Shown in pieces: positions 8,595 to 16,166 of a stretch of 64,000 bases of DNA. The position numbers were made by a program, and so were the translations under genes. Position 1 is the first letter of the stretch, and each line of letters opens with the position of its first letter. The stretch is from positions 3,472,001 to 3,536,000 of the forward strand of contig CP019169.1 of the NCBI GenBank assembly GCA_001953215.1. Direction: 5' to 3'. The notes beneath the pieces are model-generated. The model did not search any database, was not told the origin of the DNA, and worked only from the letters and a program-made list of their open reading frames with translations. This stretch comes from Betaproteobacteria bacterium GR16-43 (lineage in GTDB: Bacteria; Pseudomonadota; Gammaproteobacteria; Burkholderiales; Usitatibacteraceae).

Positions 8595-9071
8595 CTAGCC
8601 GCCGCAACCGCCGAGCGTGACCTTCACTTCCTTGCCCGTGAAATAGAACTTGCCGTCGGCCTTCACCAGCGCGATGACGTTGGACGTCTGGCCCATCTTC
8701 ACGCGCGTCTGGATGCCGGCTTCCGTGCCCTCGGGAATGTTGAAGGTCGCCGCGAGGGTGTTCGGGTTCTTCTCGACCAGCAGCGCGATCGATTCCGTCT
8801 TCGGGATCTTGCTGGTGATCGTGAACGGAACCACGGCACCGTTCTCCGCGATGTCCGGGGAAGTGATGACGATGTCCTTGCTCTCCGTGGCGGGAGTGGC
8901 GCCACCCAGGGCTTTCACCGTGTCGGCGACCGACTTGGTCTCGAAGGCGGCCTTGTTCCAGCCCGCCTGCGCCCAGGCGCTGCCCGGCTTGAAGAGGCCC
9001 GCCGACATCGCGAGGCCCATCACCGCCAAGCCGCCCGAGCCCTTGAGGACCTTCCTGCGACCCGTATTCAT
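8595..9071 (-). CDS. soxY: SoxY, covalent sulfur carrier
   Basis: A 158-residue protein with a twin-arginine leader (GRRKVLKG) and the diagnostic GGCGG C terminus whose Cys carries the sulfur substrate through the cycle. The central beta-sandwich (VVPFTITSKI, IALLVEKNP) is standard. A perfect TATAAT lies about 45 bases upstream, suggesting extra transcription of soxYZ and the rest in addition to read-through from soxCD. The ribosome site is AAGGAGCAGCAACC. Confidence 0.96.
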   Translation of the reverse strand: MNTGRRKVLKGSGGLAVMGLAMSAGLFKPGSAWAQAGWNKAAFETKSVADTVKALGGATPATESKDIVITSPDIAENGAVVPFTITSKIPKTESIALLVEKNPNTLAATFNIPEGTEAGIQTRVKMGQTSNVIALVKADGKFYFTGKEVKVTLGGCGG

Positions 9072-9115
9072 GGTTGCTGCTCCTTGAACGATTGCGTGGG
9101 TGAAGCGAACTTGAA

Positions 9116-9121
9116 ATTATA
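9116..9121 (-). promoter_or_regulatory. Candidate -10 element of an internal sox promoter
   Basis: On the minus strand this reads TATAAT, 45-50 bases before the soxY start, in the 67-base gap between soxD and soxY. No good -35 hexamer is visible at the right distance, so it is only a candidate for an internal promoter driving soxYZ-AXB. Confidence 0.35.
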
Positions 9122-9138
9122 GAGCACGCGGGGTGCCT

Positions 9139-10119
9139 TCATGGGCTCCCCGCAAGGATCCATTGCACCAGCGACCGGGCTTCGGCATCGGACACGTCCT
9201 GCGGAGGCATGGGGACCGCTCCCCAGGACCCGCTACCCCCTTGTTTCACCTTCTCGACCAGCCTCGCCTCGATCCCGGCCTGGCCGCGGTACTTCGCGGC
9301 GACTTCATGGAACGCCGGGCCCAGGGCGCGTTTGTCGATGCCGTGGCACGCCGTGCAGGTCTTGCCCTGGGCCAGCGCCAGCTGCGGGCTTTGCGGGGCC
9401 GGCGGCGCCGCGGCGGCTCCGATGCGCCGTTGCTGAACGGTGAGATCCCCGTGGGAGTCCCGTGCGTACTCGGGCAGCGCCGAGGCCATCTTCACGTCGG
9501 TGGCGCAATTCGACATGCAGGCGACGTTCTTCACGTCGGGCTGGCCCTTCACATCCCAGAGGCCGTGCCGGCGAGAAGTCCCGTTCCGGTTCGGGAGGCG
9601 TTTCTGCACATCGGCGATGTTGCGGTCCGAGAGCACGAAGTCCCCCGGAACGATGTCGCCGAGGTTGAGAATGTAGGCGACGACCGCATAGACCTCTTCG
9701 GTCGTGAGGGATTTCGGCGCGTTCCAGGGCATGGCGCGGTTCACGTAGTCCCAGAGCGTGGAAATCGTGGAGAGTTTCATGAGCGTCGTGCGGGCCTCGC
9801 CGCCGGTGGCGAGCGACTTCACGCGACCCGTGCGAATGTCCTCCGCCGTGGTTCCGCCGACGATCGGCTGGAACACCTCGTTGGATTCGCCGAACGTTCC
9901 GTGGCACGAGGCACACTTGGCTTCCCACACTTCCTGCCCCTTCGCCACGCTGCCGGAGCCCGGTGGCAAGCCCTTGAAGTCGGGCCGCACGTCGATGTCC
10001 CATGCGGCAATCTCGGCCGGTGTGGCCGGGCGTCCGACCCCGGGAAACTTCGACTGGGCTTGCGCGGCGCATGCGAGCAAGCCCAGCACCGCAAGGGCGA
10101 GGCGAAAGATTCGCGTCAT
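9139..10119 (-). CDS. soxD: SoxD, diheme cytochrome of sulfane dehydrogenase
   Basis: A 326-residue exported cytochrome with two heme sites, CASCH (residues 69-73) and CTACH (about 255-259), each in its own cytochrome domain with conserved Met residues (RAMPWNAP; VPMPPQDVS). It starts directly after the soxC stop codon. SoxD takes electrons from the molybdenum centre of SoxC during oxidation of the SoxY-bound sulfane sulfur. A further Cys pair in the linker (VACMSNCATD) is seen and might be structural. Confidence 0.92.
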   Translation of the reverse strand: MTRIFRLALAVLGLLACAAQAQSKFPGVGRPATPAEIAAWDIDVRPDFKGLPPGSGSVAKGQEVWEAKCASCHGTFGESNEVFQPIVGGTTAEDIRTGRVKSLATGGEARTTLMKLSTISTLWDYVNRAMPWNAPKSLTTEEVYAVVAYILNLGDIVPGDFVLSDRNIADVQKRLPNRNGTSRRHGLWDVKGQPDVKNVACMSNCATDVKMASALPEYARDSHGDLTVQQRRIGAAAAPPAPQSPQLALAQGKTCTACHGIDKRALGPAFHEVAAKYRGQAGIEARLVEKVKQGGSGSWGAVPMPPQDVSDAEARSLVQWILAGSP

Positions 10120-11463
10120 CTAGTACGCCTGCACGTTGCTGACCTCGCCACCCTCGGCCACCTTCCACGACTGGATGGCGTTGTTGTGGTAGATCGAGCG
10201 TGAGCCACGCACCGCACGCAGCTGGTTGATCTTGGGTTGCACGTAGCCGGTGTCGTCGATGGCGCGCGACTGCAGGATCGCGGGGCCGCCGTCCCACACC
10301 CAGCCGATGTTGAAGCGCCGCAGGCACTTCGGTTCATCGGGCTTCTCGAGGCGGGCCGTGCGCCAGTTGCGCCCCCCGTCGAAGGACACGTCCACGCGCT
10401 TGATGCGCCCGCGGCCCGACCACGCAAGGCCGGTCACGTTGTGGAAACCCTTGTCGAGCAAGGTTTGTCCGCCGGAAGGCGAGGTGATGACGCTCTTGCA
10501 CTCCTGGATCGACGAGTACTGCCGCGCAACGCCATCGGGCATGAGGTCGACGTAATGCAGAGTCTCGTCCTTCGTGCCCCAGGGCTGGTCGCCGACCTCG
10601 ACACGCCTCAGCCACTTCACCCAGGAGACGCCCTGGAGGCCGGGAGCCACCAGGCGCAGCGGATAGCCGTTCTCCGGCCGCAGCATCTCGCCGTTCATCG
10701 CCCACGCCACGAGCACGTCGTCGAGGACCCGGTCGATGGAGATCGTTCGGGTCATGCCGGAGCCGTCCGCGCCTTCGGCCAGCACGTAGCGCGCCGCGGC
10801 GCGATCGAACCCGCAGTCGTCGAGCAAGGCCGCGAGCGGCACGCCCGTGTATTCACAGCAGGAAAGCATGCCGTGCGTGTATTGCACCGTCGGCACGGCC
10901 ACGTTGCCCCACTCCATGCCCGTGTTCGCGCCGCATTCGATGAAGTGCATGCGCGAGACGCTCGGCAGGCGCATCAGGTCGTCCATCGTGTAGACCTTGG
11001 GCTGCTTCACGAGGCCCATCACCATGAGGCGATGCCGGCTCGGGTCGACGTCCCACCAGCCCTGATGATGACGCTCGAAGTGCAGGCCATTGGGCGTGAT
11101 GATCCCGAAGAGTCCCTGCAGGGGCGTGAACGACACGGACGCAGCCGAGACGCGCGTGAGACCGGGGCTTTCGCGGCGCTGGAGGTTGCTTTCGAATTGC
11201 GAAGGCGCGCCGTATCCGCGTGCGGCCACCGGCTGGCCCAGGCCCTTGCTGTGCTCGGGCAGGTCGAGGATCTCGGACTCGCCCTGGAAGCCGGCCGCCT
11301 TCGGGGGCTGGGCGGCCGCAGTGCCCGCGGCAACGGCGCCCGCCGCGAGGAACGCATTCCTCAGGAAATCGCGCCGACCCGATTGCACTTTCGCAATCTG
11401 GGCCGGGTCGAGGAAGCCTTCGGGCGCCTTCCGGATGCGCCCCGGCAATTCGGTCTTTGACAT
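10120..11463 (-). CDS. soxC: SoxC, molybdenum subunit of sulfane dehydrogenase
   Basis: A 447-residue member of the sulfite oxidase family. A long N-terminal segment carries the Tat motif GRRDFLRNAFLAAG. The Moco domain follows from about residue 90, with FIECGANTGMEW supplying the conserved Cys ligand of molybdenum, and the Mo-co dimerisation domain ends the protein. SoxCD removes six electrons from SoxY-bound sulfane sulfur, so its presence predicts full oxidation of thiosulfate without sulfur globules. It is the first gene of the sox run. No ribosome site is evident before the ATG. Confidence 0.94.
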   Translation of the reverse strand: MSKTELPGRIRKAPEGFLDPAQIAKVQSGRRDFLRNAFLAAGAVAAGTAAAQPPKAAGFQGESEILDLPEHSKGLGQPVAARGYGAPSQFESNLQRRESPGLTRVSAASVSFTPLQGLFGIITPNGLHFERHHQGWWDVDPSRHRLMVMGLVKQPKVYTMDDLMRLPSVSRMHFIECGANTGMEWGNVAVPTVQYTHGMLSCCEYTGVPLAALLDDCGFDRAAARYVLAEGADGSGMTRTISIDRVLDDVLVAWAMNGEMLRPENGYPLRLVAPGLQGVSWVKWLRRVEVGDQPWGTKDETLHYVDLMPDGVARQYSSIQECKSVITSPSGGQTLLDKGFHNVTGLAWSGRGRIKRVDVSFDGGRNWRTARLEKPDEPKCLRRFNIGWVWDGGPAILQSRAIDDTGYVQPKINQLRAVRGSRSIYHNNAIQSWKVAEGGEVSNVQAY

Positions 11464-11530
11464 CAGGCCATTCTAATATTAATTATCGCTAATATAGCGG
11501 ACACGACCCGCATCGGCTACATTCCGCGCC
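11464..11530. promoter_or_regulatory. Divergent sox / ArsR operator-promoter region
   Basis: This 67-base gap is far more AT-rich than its surroundings. It contains the palindrome TAATATTA (11474-11481) and the inverted repeat GCTA-ATA-TAGC (11488-11498); CTAATAT occurs twice as a direct repeat, 16 bases apart (11473, 11489). On the minus strand TAGAAT (11475-11470) and TATATT are possible -10 elements for soxC; on the plus strand TAATAT could serve the regulator. The layout is that of an ArsR-family operator shared by the regulator and its target. Confidence 0.65.
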
Positions 11531-11875
11531 ATGTCTTCCATCCGCAAAGCAGCGACCACACGCGCCTCGAGCGACATCTTCGACCTGATCGGCAAGAGCG
11601 AGAACATCGAGCAGGCGAGCGCGGCCATGCAGGCCATGGCCCATCCCCTGCGGCTGAAGATCCTGTGCCTCGTGGGGAACCAGGAGCTTTCCGTCCTGGA
11701 GATCGTGGATGCGGTCGGAACGACGCAGAGCAACATCTCCCAACACCTGGCCGTGCTGCGCGACCAGAGCATCCTCGTCGCTCGCAAGGAAGCCAACAAG
11801 GTCTTCTACCGCATCGAGGATCCCCGCATCCTCAAGATGATCTCGCTCACGCGCGAGATCTTCTGCAGCTTCTAG
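11531..11875 (+). CDS. ArsR-family repressor, BigR/SqrR/YgaV persulfide-sensor type
   Basis: A 114-residue winged-helix repressor (SVLEIVDAVGTTQSNISQHLAVLRDQSIL recognition region). It has exactly two cysteines, Cys46 in LKILCLV and Cys112 three residues from the end (FCSF). This pair sits where BigR, SqrR and YgaV carry the thiols that join through sulfur when the cell sees persulfide. It is divergent from soxC across an AT-rich palindromic gap, so it most likely represses the sox genes until reactive sulfur appears. Its stop codon overlaps the convergent moaE stop in a shared CTAG. Confidence 0.88.
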   Translation: MSSIRKAATTRASSDIFDLIGKSENIEQASAAMQAMAHPLRLKILCLVGNQELSVLEIVDAVGTTQSNISQHLAVLRDQSILVARKEANKVFYRIEDPRILKMISLTREIFCSF

Positions 11876-12327
11876 CCCTTCCAGCGCTGCGCGGCCGCAT
11901 CGTCGCTGGAACGCGCTTCCACCCAGCGATCGCCCTCCCCGGTCGATTCCTTTTTCCAGAACGGCGCGCGGGTCTTCAGGTAGTCCATGATGAATTCGCA
12001 GGCGGCGAAGGCGTCGCCGCGATGCGCGCTCGTCACGCCGACCATCACGATGCGATCGCCGGGCTTGAGCGCGCCCACGCGATGGATCACCAGCGTCTCG
12101 AGAAGGTCCCAGCGCGCGGCCGCCTCGCGGCAGATGTCATCGAGCGCCTTCTCCGTCATGCCCGGGTAGTGCTCGAGGGTCATCGCGGTCACGCCGCGGC
12201 CCTCGTTCGCGTCGCGCACGAGGCCGACGAAACTGGCCAGCGCCCCGACGTCGGTGCGGCCCCGCGTCAACACATCGAGTTCGCGACCCACGTCGAACTC
12301 CGCTTCCTGGACGCGAACGATCGGCAC
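11872..12327 (-). CDS. moaE: MoaE, molybdopterin synthase catalytic subunit
   Basis: Large subunit of molybdopterin synthase, which inserts two sulfurs into precursor Z. Recognised by FVGLVRDANEGR, the LEHYPGMTEK segment, the VIHRVGALKPGD strand, SAHRGDAFAACEFIMDYLK and the catalytic PFWKKES. The likely start is the GTG at 12327, four bases after the moaD stop, giving 151 residues that begin PIVRVQEAEFDVG like other MoaE; an ATG at 12369 would add 14 residues overlapping moaD. Together with moaD and mobB it supplies cofactor for enzymes such as SoxC. Confidence 0.93.
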   Translation of the reverse strand: MPIVRVQEAEFDVGRELDVLTRGRTDVGALASFVGLVRDANEGRGVTAMTLEHYPGMTEKALDDICREAAARWDLLETLVIHRVGALKPGDRIVMVGVTSAHRGDAFAACEFIMDYLKTRAPFWKKESTGEGDRWVEARSSDDAAAQRWKG

Positions 12328-12331
12328 GGCC

Positions 12332-12586
12332 CTATCCGCCCGTGACGGGAGGGAAGAACGCGACTTCATCGCCGGGGCGAAGAGGCGTCGCGAGGTCGGC
12401 CATCTGCTGGTTCACGGCGACGCGATACGCCTTGCCCGGCGCGAAGGCCTGCGCCCAGCGTTCACCACGGCTGCGAAGCTGGTCGAGGAGCGAAGCCACC
12501 GTGGTGGTGTCCGCGGTCAGGGGGACTTGCTCGCGCGAGCAGGCCACGGATTCGCGAAGGCTGGCGAAATAAAGCAGCGTGACCAT
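12332..12586 (-). CDS. moaD: MoaD, molybdopterin synthase sulfur-carrier subunit
   Basis: An 84-residue ubiquitin-like protein ending in Gly-Gly (FFPPVTGG), the terminus that is adenylated and thiocarboxylated to donate sulfur. The start MVTLLYFASLRE is typical. It lies six bases after mobB and four before the preferred moaE start, so the three genes are one transcription unit. Confidence 0.93.
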   Translation of the reverse strand: MVTLLYFASLRESVACSREQVPLTADTTTVASLLDQLRSRGERWAQAFAPGKAYRVAVNQQMADLATPLRPGDEVAFFPPVTGG

Positions 12587-12592
12587 CGCGCC

Positions 12593-13111
12593 CTACCGTA
12601 CGACTTCGAGCCGCGCGCGATCCAGGCCCAGGTGCCGGATGATGAACGCGGCGACCGCGTTCGCATCGTCGAGCGCGAATTGCGGCAGCGAAGTCGCGAG
12701 ATGCTCGTCGGTGGCGATCGCCACGATATTCGGGTCGTCCGGAAAGAGCAGCGGCGCATCGGCAAGCTTGCGATGGACTTCGACCTTGGGAATGGCCGCC
12801 GACTTGAAGCCCTCGATGATCACGAGGTCGCACGGGGCGAGGTGTTTCAGTTGTTCCTGCAGCGACGGTTCGGTCGCGCCGCGCAGCTCGTGCATGAGCG
12901 CCCAGCGCCGCGAGGAACTGATCAGCACTTCGGCGCAGCCCGCGTGTCGATGGCGCCAGGAATCCTTGCCGGGCTGGTCCACGTCGAACTCGTGGTGCGC
13001 ATGCTTCACCAGCGAAACGCGCAGCCCCGCGGCCACGAGCAGCGGGATCACCTTCTCGATGAGCGTCGTCTTGCCGCTGCCGCTGTATCCGGCGATCCCG
13101 ATGACTTTCAT
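12593..13111 (-). CDS. mobB: MobB, molybdopterin-guanine dinucleotide biosynthesis adapter
   Basis: A 172-residue P-loop protein with GYSGSGKTTL at residues 8-17, KHAHHEFDVDQPGKDSWRH and the DLVIIEGFK motif characteristic of MobB. It binds GTP and assists MobA in attaching GMP to molybdopterin. As first gene of the mob-moa run it follows a 52-base gap after the LacI gene stop. Confidence 0.92.
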   Translation of the reverse strand: MKVIGIAGYSGSGKTTLIEKVIPLLVAAGLRVSLVKHAHHEFDVDQPGKDSWRHRHAGCAEVLISSSRRWALMHELRGATEPSLQEQLKHLAPCDLVIIEGFKSAAIPKVEVHRKLADAPLLFPDDPNIVAIATDEHLATSLPQFALDDANAVAAFIIRHLGLDRARLEVVR

Positions 13112-13163
13112 GCAGCCATCATAAAGGAGAAAGCGCGGCCTTCCCCGAAGGCGCCGGCCGGGC

Positions 13164-14210
13164 TCAGCGCGCGCGGGACTTGGCCCGGGGCCGGGACTCG
13201 ACCGCCGCGGCAGCGGCTGCCGGGCGGATCCGCGTCGAATCGCGCATGACCAGGCGCGGCTCCACCATCACGTGGCCGAGTTGCTGCGGTTCACCCGCGA
13301 TCAGCCGGAACAACTGGCGCATGCCCTCCTCGCCCAGCTTCTCGCTTTGCGTATCCACCGTGGTGAGCGCCGGGCTGGTGAAGCGGCCGAAGGGAATGTT
13401 GTCGATGCCCACGACGGAGATGTCCTCGGGAATCGAGATGCCCAGCGCGCGGGCCGCTCCCATGAAGCCGATGGCCACGAGGTCGTTGTAGCAGACCACG
13501 GCGTCGAGCTTCGCCTTGCGCAGCAAGACACTGGAGCACACGCGTTCGCCCTCGACGATCGTGGGTCCACCGACTTCGAAGCGGGTGAGCTCGAGCCCGT
13601 GGGCTTCGAGGCTCTCGGAGAGGCCGCGCATGCGCTCGGTGTCCGGGCGCGCCGGGGCAAAGCCGAGGTAGGCGATGTTGCGATGCCCCTGTTTCACGAG
13701 CAGCTCGCCGATCATGTACGCCGCGGCGTGCGCATCGATCCCGATGCTCGGGAAGCCCTCCGGCGCCGGCCGGCCCGACAGGATGACGGGCTTTCCGTAG
13801 TCCATCACGCGGTGCAACTGCTCGTCGGGCATGCGCGTGCTGATGATGAGCCCGTCCACGCGGCGGCTCAGCGCATCGAGCAGTTCGTCCTCGCGGGCCT
13901 GGCTCTCTTCCGTGTCCACGAAGAGCAGGTTGTAGCCGTGCTCCAGCGCGATCCGGTTCGCCCCTTTCACGATATTGGTGAAGTGGGGATTGCAGATGTC
14001 GAGGATGGCAACACCCACCGAACCCGTCTTGCCGGTGATCATGCTGCGGGCGAGCGGATTCGAGTGGTATTCGAGGTCGTCGATCGCCGCCTGGACCCTC
14101 TTTTCCACCGCGGCGGTGAAGCGCTGGGTCGAATTGATGAACTTCGAAACCGTCGCGATCGATACGCCGGCGCGGGCGGCAACGTCGCGGATCGTGTGCT
14201 TCTTCTTCAT
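13164..14210 (-). CDS. LacI-family transcriptional repressor of the pectin/uronate locus
   Basis: A 348-residue regulator starting at the ATG at 14210 (MKKKHTIRDVAARAGVSIATVS), which opens directly with the LacI helix-turn-helix; a longer open frame upstream has no conserved sequence. The hinge LARSMITGKTG follows, then a periplasmic-binding-protein-like effector domain (GVAILDICNPHF, VDGLIISTRM, DAVVCYNDLVAIGFM, GIDNIPFGRFTSPALTTV). It is divergent from uronate dehydrogenase, and a perfect 14-bp palindrome lies in the gap. Similar palindromes precede the TonB-dependent receptor, so it probably governs the whole 14.4-25.3 kb locus in response to a uronate-derived sugar. Confidence 0.9.
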   Translation of the reverse strand: MKKKHTIRDVAARAGVSIATVSKFINSTQRFTAAVEKRVQAAIDDLEYHSNPLARSMITGKTGSVGVAILDICNPHFTNIVKGANRIALEHGYNLLFVDTEESQAREDELLDALSRRVDGLIISTRMPDEQLHRVMDYGKPVILSGRPAPEGFPSIGIDAHAAAYMIGELLVKQGHRNIAYLGFAPARPDTERMRGLSESLEAHGLELTRFEVGGPTIVEGERVCSSVLLRKAKLDAVVCYNDLVAIGFMGAARALGISIPEDISVVGIDNIPFGRFTSPALTTVDTQSEKLGEEGMRQLFRLIAGEPQQLGHVMVEPRLVMRDSTRIRPAAAAAAVESRPRAKSRAR

Positions 14211-14284
14211 CAGTAAATGTTTTCCGAAAAAGGGCCTGCAGGCTCGGCCGGGGATCGGGCCACGATTGGCGATCCCTCTGCTAC

Positions 14285-14313
14285 TTGACAAATATACCCG
14301 ACCCGCCGAAACT
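14285..14313 (+). promoter_or_regulatory. Candidate promoter of the uronate dehydrogenase operon
   Basis: TTGACA (14285-14290) matches the sigma70 -35 consensus; 17 bases on, GAAACT (14308-14313) is a poor -10. The LacI-type palindrome starts four bases downstream, where a bound repressor would block initiation. Confidence 0.4.
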
Positions 14314-14316
14314 TCG

Positions 14317-14330
14317 GGAAAACGTTTTCC
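14317..14330. promoter_or_regulatory. LacI-type operator, perfect 14-bp palindrome
   Basis: The sequence GGAAAACGTTTTCC is a perfect palindrome with the central CG usual for LacI-family operators. It lies 50 bases before the uronate dehydrogenase start and about 107 before the divergent regulator start, so it can control both. Confidence 0.8.
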
Positions 14331-14380
14331 TCCCGTGGGCCGCAACGCGGCCCTTCCTTTACGCCCAGACCCCCCGACTT

Positions 14381-15193
14381 ATGAGCGATCGAACCGAATT
14401 CCGCCGACTCCTGCTGACCGGCGCCGCCGGCGGCCTCGGGAAGGTGCTGCGAGCCGGCCTGAAGCCCCTCACGCGCACGCTGCGCGTCTCGGACAAGGCG
14501 GAACTGGGCCCCGCGGGACCGGAGGAGGAGGTCGTGCCCTGCGACCTGGCCGACAAGGCCGCGGTCCACAGCCTCGTCGCGGGCGTCGACGCGGTGGTCC
14601 ATTTCGGGGGCGTATCGGTGGAGACGCATTTCGAGCCCATCCTGCAGTCCAACATCGTGGGGCTCTTCAACATGTACGAAGCCGTGCGGAAGCACGGCGT
14701 GCGCCGCGTGGTCTTCGCAAGTTCCAACCACGTGACCGGGTTCTACAGGCAGTCGGAAAAGATCGATGTCGATGCTCCCGTCAGGCCCGACGGATTGTAT
14801 GGCGTGAGCAAATGCTTCGGGGAAAACCTCTCCCGCTTCTACTACGACCGCTACGCGATCGAGACCGTCTGCCTGCGCATCGGCTCGTCGTTCCCGGCCG
14901 TGAAGGACCGGCGCATGCTGGCCACCTTCCTGAGCTACAACGACCTGGTGGAACTCGTGCACCGCTCGCTGCTCACCCCGCGGGTCGGGCACAGCATCAT
15001 CTTCGGCGCCTCCGACAATGCCGTGAAGTGGTGGGACAACGCGAAGGCGGCGCACATCGGATTTGCACCCCGGGATTCCTCCGACCCGCAGCGTGAGCGC
15101 GTAGAGGCCGCCTGCCCTCCCCTGGATCCGTCGGACCCGGCGGGCGTCTACCAGGGCGGCGCCTTCGTTCGGGCCGGCCCGTTCGACGACTGA
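14381..15193 (+). CDS. udh: Uronate (galacturonate/glucuronate) dehydrogenase
   Basis: A 270-residue extended short-chain dehydrogenase. The NAD-binding GAAGGLGK is at residues 14-21, the VHFGGVSVE segment at about 74-81, and the catalytic Tyr140-x-x-x-Lys144 in YGVSK; FASSNHVTGFY and LRIGSSFP are typical of uronate dehydrogenase. It oxidises D-galacturonate or D-glucuronate to the aldarolactone with NAD. The start at 14381 is preferred over an ATG at 14285, which would overlap the operator. The lactonase gene starts three bases after its stop. Confidence 0.88.
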   Translation: MSDRTEFRRLLLTGAAGGLGKVLRAGLKPLTRTLRVSDKAELGPAGPEEEVVPCDLADKAAVHSLVAGVDAVVHFGGVSVETHFEPILQSNIVGLFNMYEAVRKHGVRRVVFASSNHVTGFYRQSEKIDVDAPVRPDGLYGVSKCFGENLSRFYYDRYAIETVCLRIGSSFPAVKDRRMLATFLSYNDLVELVHRSLLTPRVGHSIIFGASDNAVKWWDNAKAAHIGFAPRDSSDPQRERVEAACPPLDPSDPAGVYQGGAFVRAGPFDD

Positions 15194-15196
15194 GGC

Positions 15197-16096
15197 ATGG
15201 ATTCCGTCGAACGCCTGACCGGCCCCACTCACGAAGTGGGTGAGTCCCCAACCTGGCGCGCCCGGGAAAACGCCCTCTACTGGGTGGATATCCCGGCCCG
15301 CAAAGTCCATCGCCTCGATGCCGCGACGGGAAAGCTCGATGCCTGGACGGCACCGCAGATGGTGGCCTGCATCGCCTTCGACACCCATGGCGAATTGGTG
15401 GCGGGTCTCGAGACGGGCATCTTCAGGCTGCGGCTGGCCCCCGGCGGCGTCGCCGCCGCCACGCAACTGGCCGCACCGGTCTTTCCCCTGCCCAACATGC
15501 GCTTCAACGATGGCCGGTGCGACCGGCAGGGCCGGTTCTGGGCCGGAACGATGCACATGAACATGGGCGGAGCCCACCCGGTGGGCAACCTCTATCGCTA
15601 CGACGCGCGCGATGGCCTCACGGGGCCCTGGCAGCACGGGATGCTGACCCAGAATGGCCTCGCATGGTCTCCCAAGGGAGACCGCATGTACCTCTCGGAT
15701 TCGCATCCGAAGAGCCGCACGATCTGGTCGTTCGCCTACGACGTCGCGACCGGCGTCCCGACCGATCGCCGCGTGTTCGTGGACATGAACCAGCACCCGG
15801 GGCGCCCCGACGGCGCGGCCGTCGACATCGATGGCTGCTACTGGACCTGTGCGAACGACGCGGGCCTGCTCCTGCGGTTCACGCCCGAGGGGAAGCTCGA
15901 TCGCACCATCCCGCTGCCCGTGAAAAAGCCTTCCATGTGTGCCTTCGGCGGCCCGCGATTCGACACTTTGTACGTGACATCCATACGTCCGAAGGATGCG
16001 GCGGACCTCGCCGGGCAACCGGACGCGGGCGCGGTGTTCGCTGTGCGCCCGGGAATTCAGGGCCTGCCCGAGACGGAGTTCGGCTCGATGCAGTAG
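15197..16096 (+). CDS. SMP-30/gluconolactonase-family lactonase
   Basis: A 299-residue six-bladed propeller of the SMP-30 family. Metal ligands are visible in GESPTWR (Glu), MRFNDGRCD (Asn-Asp), LTQNGLAWS (Asn) and LSDSHPK (Asp). Beside uronate dehydrogenase its natural role is to open the galactaro- or glucaro-lactone to the open-chain aldarate. It has no leader, so it acts in the cytoplasm after uptake through the TRAP system. Translationally close to udh; TRAP genes follow after a 70-base gap with a hairpin. Confidence 0.85.
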   Translation: MDSVERLTGPTHEVGESPTWRARENALYWVDIPARKVHRLDAATGKLDAWTAPQMVACIAFDTHGELVAGLETGIFRLRLAPGGVAAATQLAAPVFPLPNMRFNDGRCDRQGRFWAGTMHMNMGGAHPVGNLYRYDARDGLTGPWQHGMLTQNGLAWSPKGDRMYLSDSHPKSRTIWSFAYDVATGVPTDRRVFVDMNQHPGRPDGAAVDIDGCYWTCANDAGLLLRFTPEGKLDRTIPLPVKKPSMCAFGGPRFDTLYVTSIRPKDAADLAGQPDAGAVFAVRPGIQGLPETEFGSMQ

Positions 16097-16119
16097 ATTC
16101 GCAACCAGACCCAATAAGG

Positions 16120-16148
16120 TTGGCGGCTCCGCCGGAGCCCGCTGCCAA
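16120..16148 (+). other. GC-rich stem-loop between the lactonase and dctP
   Basis: GGCTCC (16125-16130) pairs with GGAGCC (16134-16139) around a GCC loop, and TTGGC (16120-16124) pairs with GCCAA (16144-16148) as an outer stem with a four-base bulge. It ends some 18 bases before the dctP start codon. Such stems before a binding-protein gene can raise its mRNA level relative to upstream genes. There is no T run, so it is not a simple terminator. Confidence 0.45.
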
Positions 16149-16166
16149 TTCTCCAGGAGGAAGTGC

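Noticed and set aside
9125-9155. Imperfect GGGGTGCC/GGGCTCCCC hairpin at the soxD stop
   Set aside because: Weak pairing and no T tract; the cluster appears to continue into soxY.
12328-12369. ATG start of moaE at 12369
   Set aside because: Would overlap moaD and add residues not seen in MoaE; the GTG at 12327 fits better.
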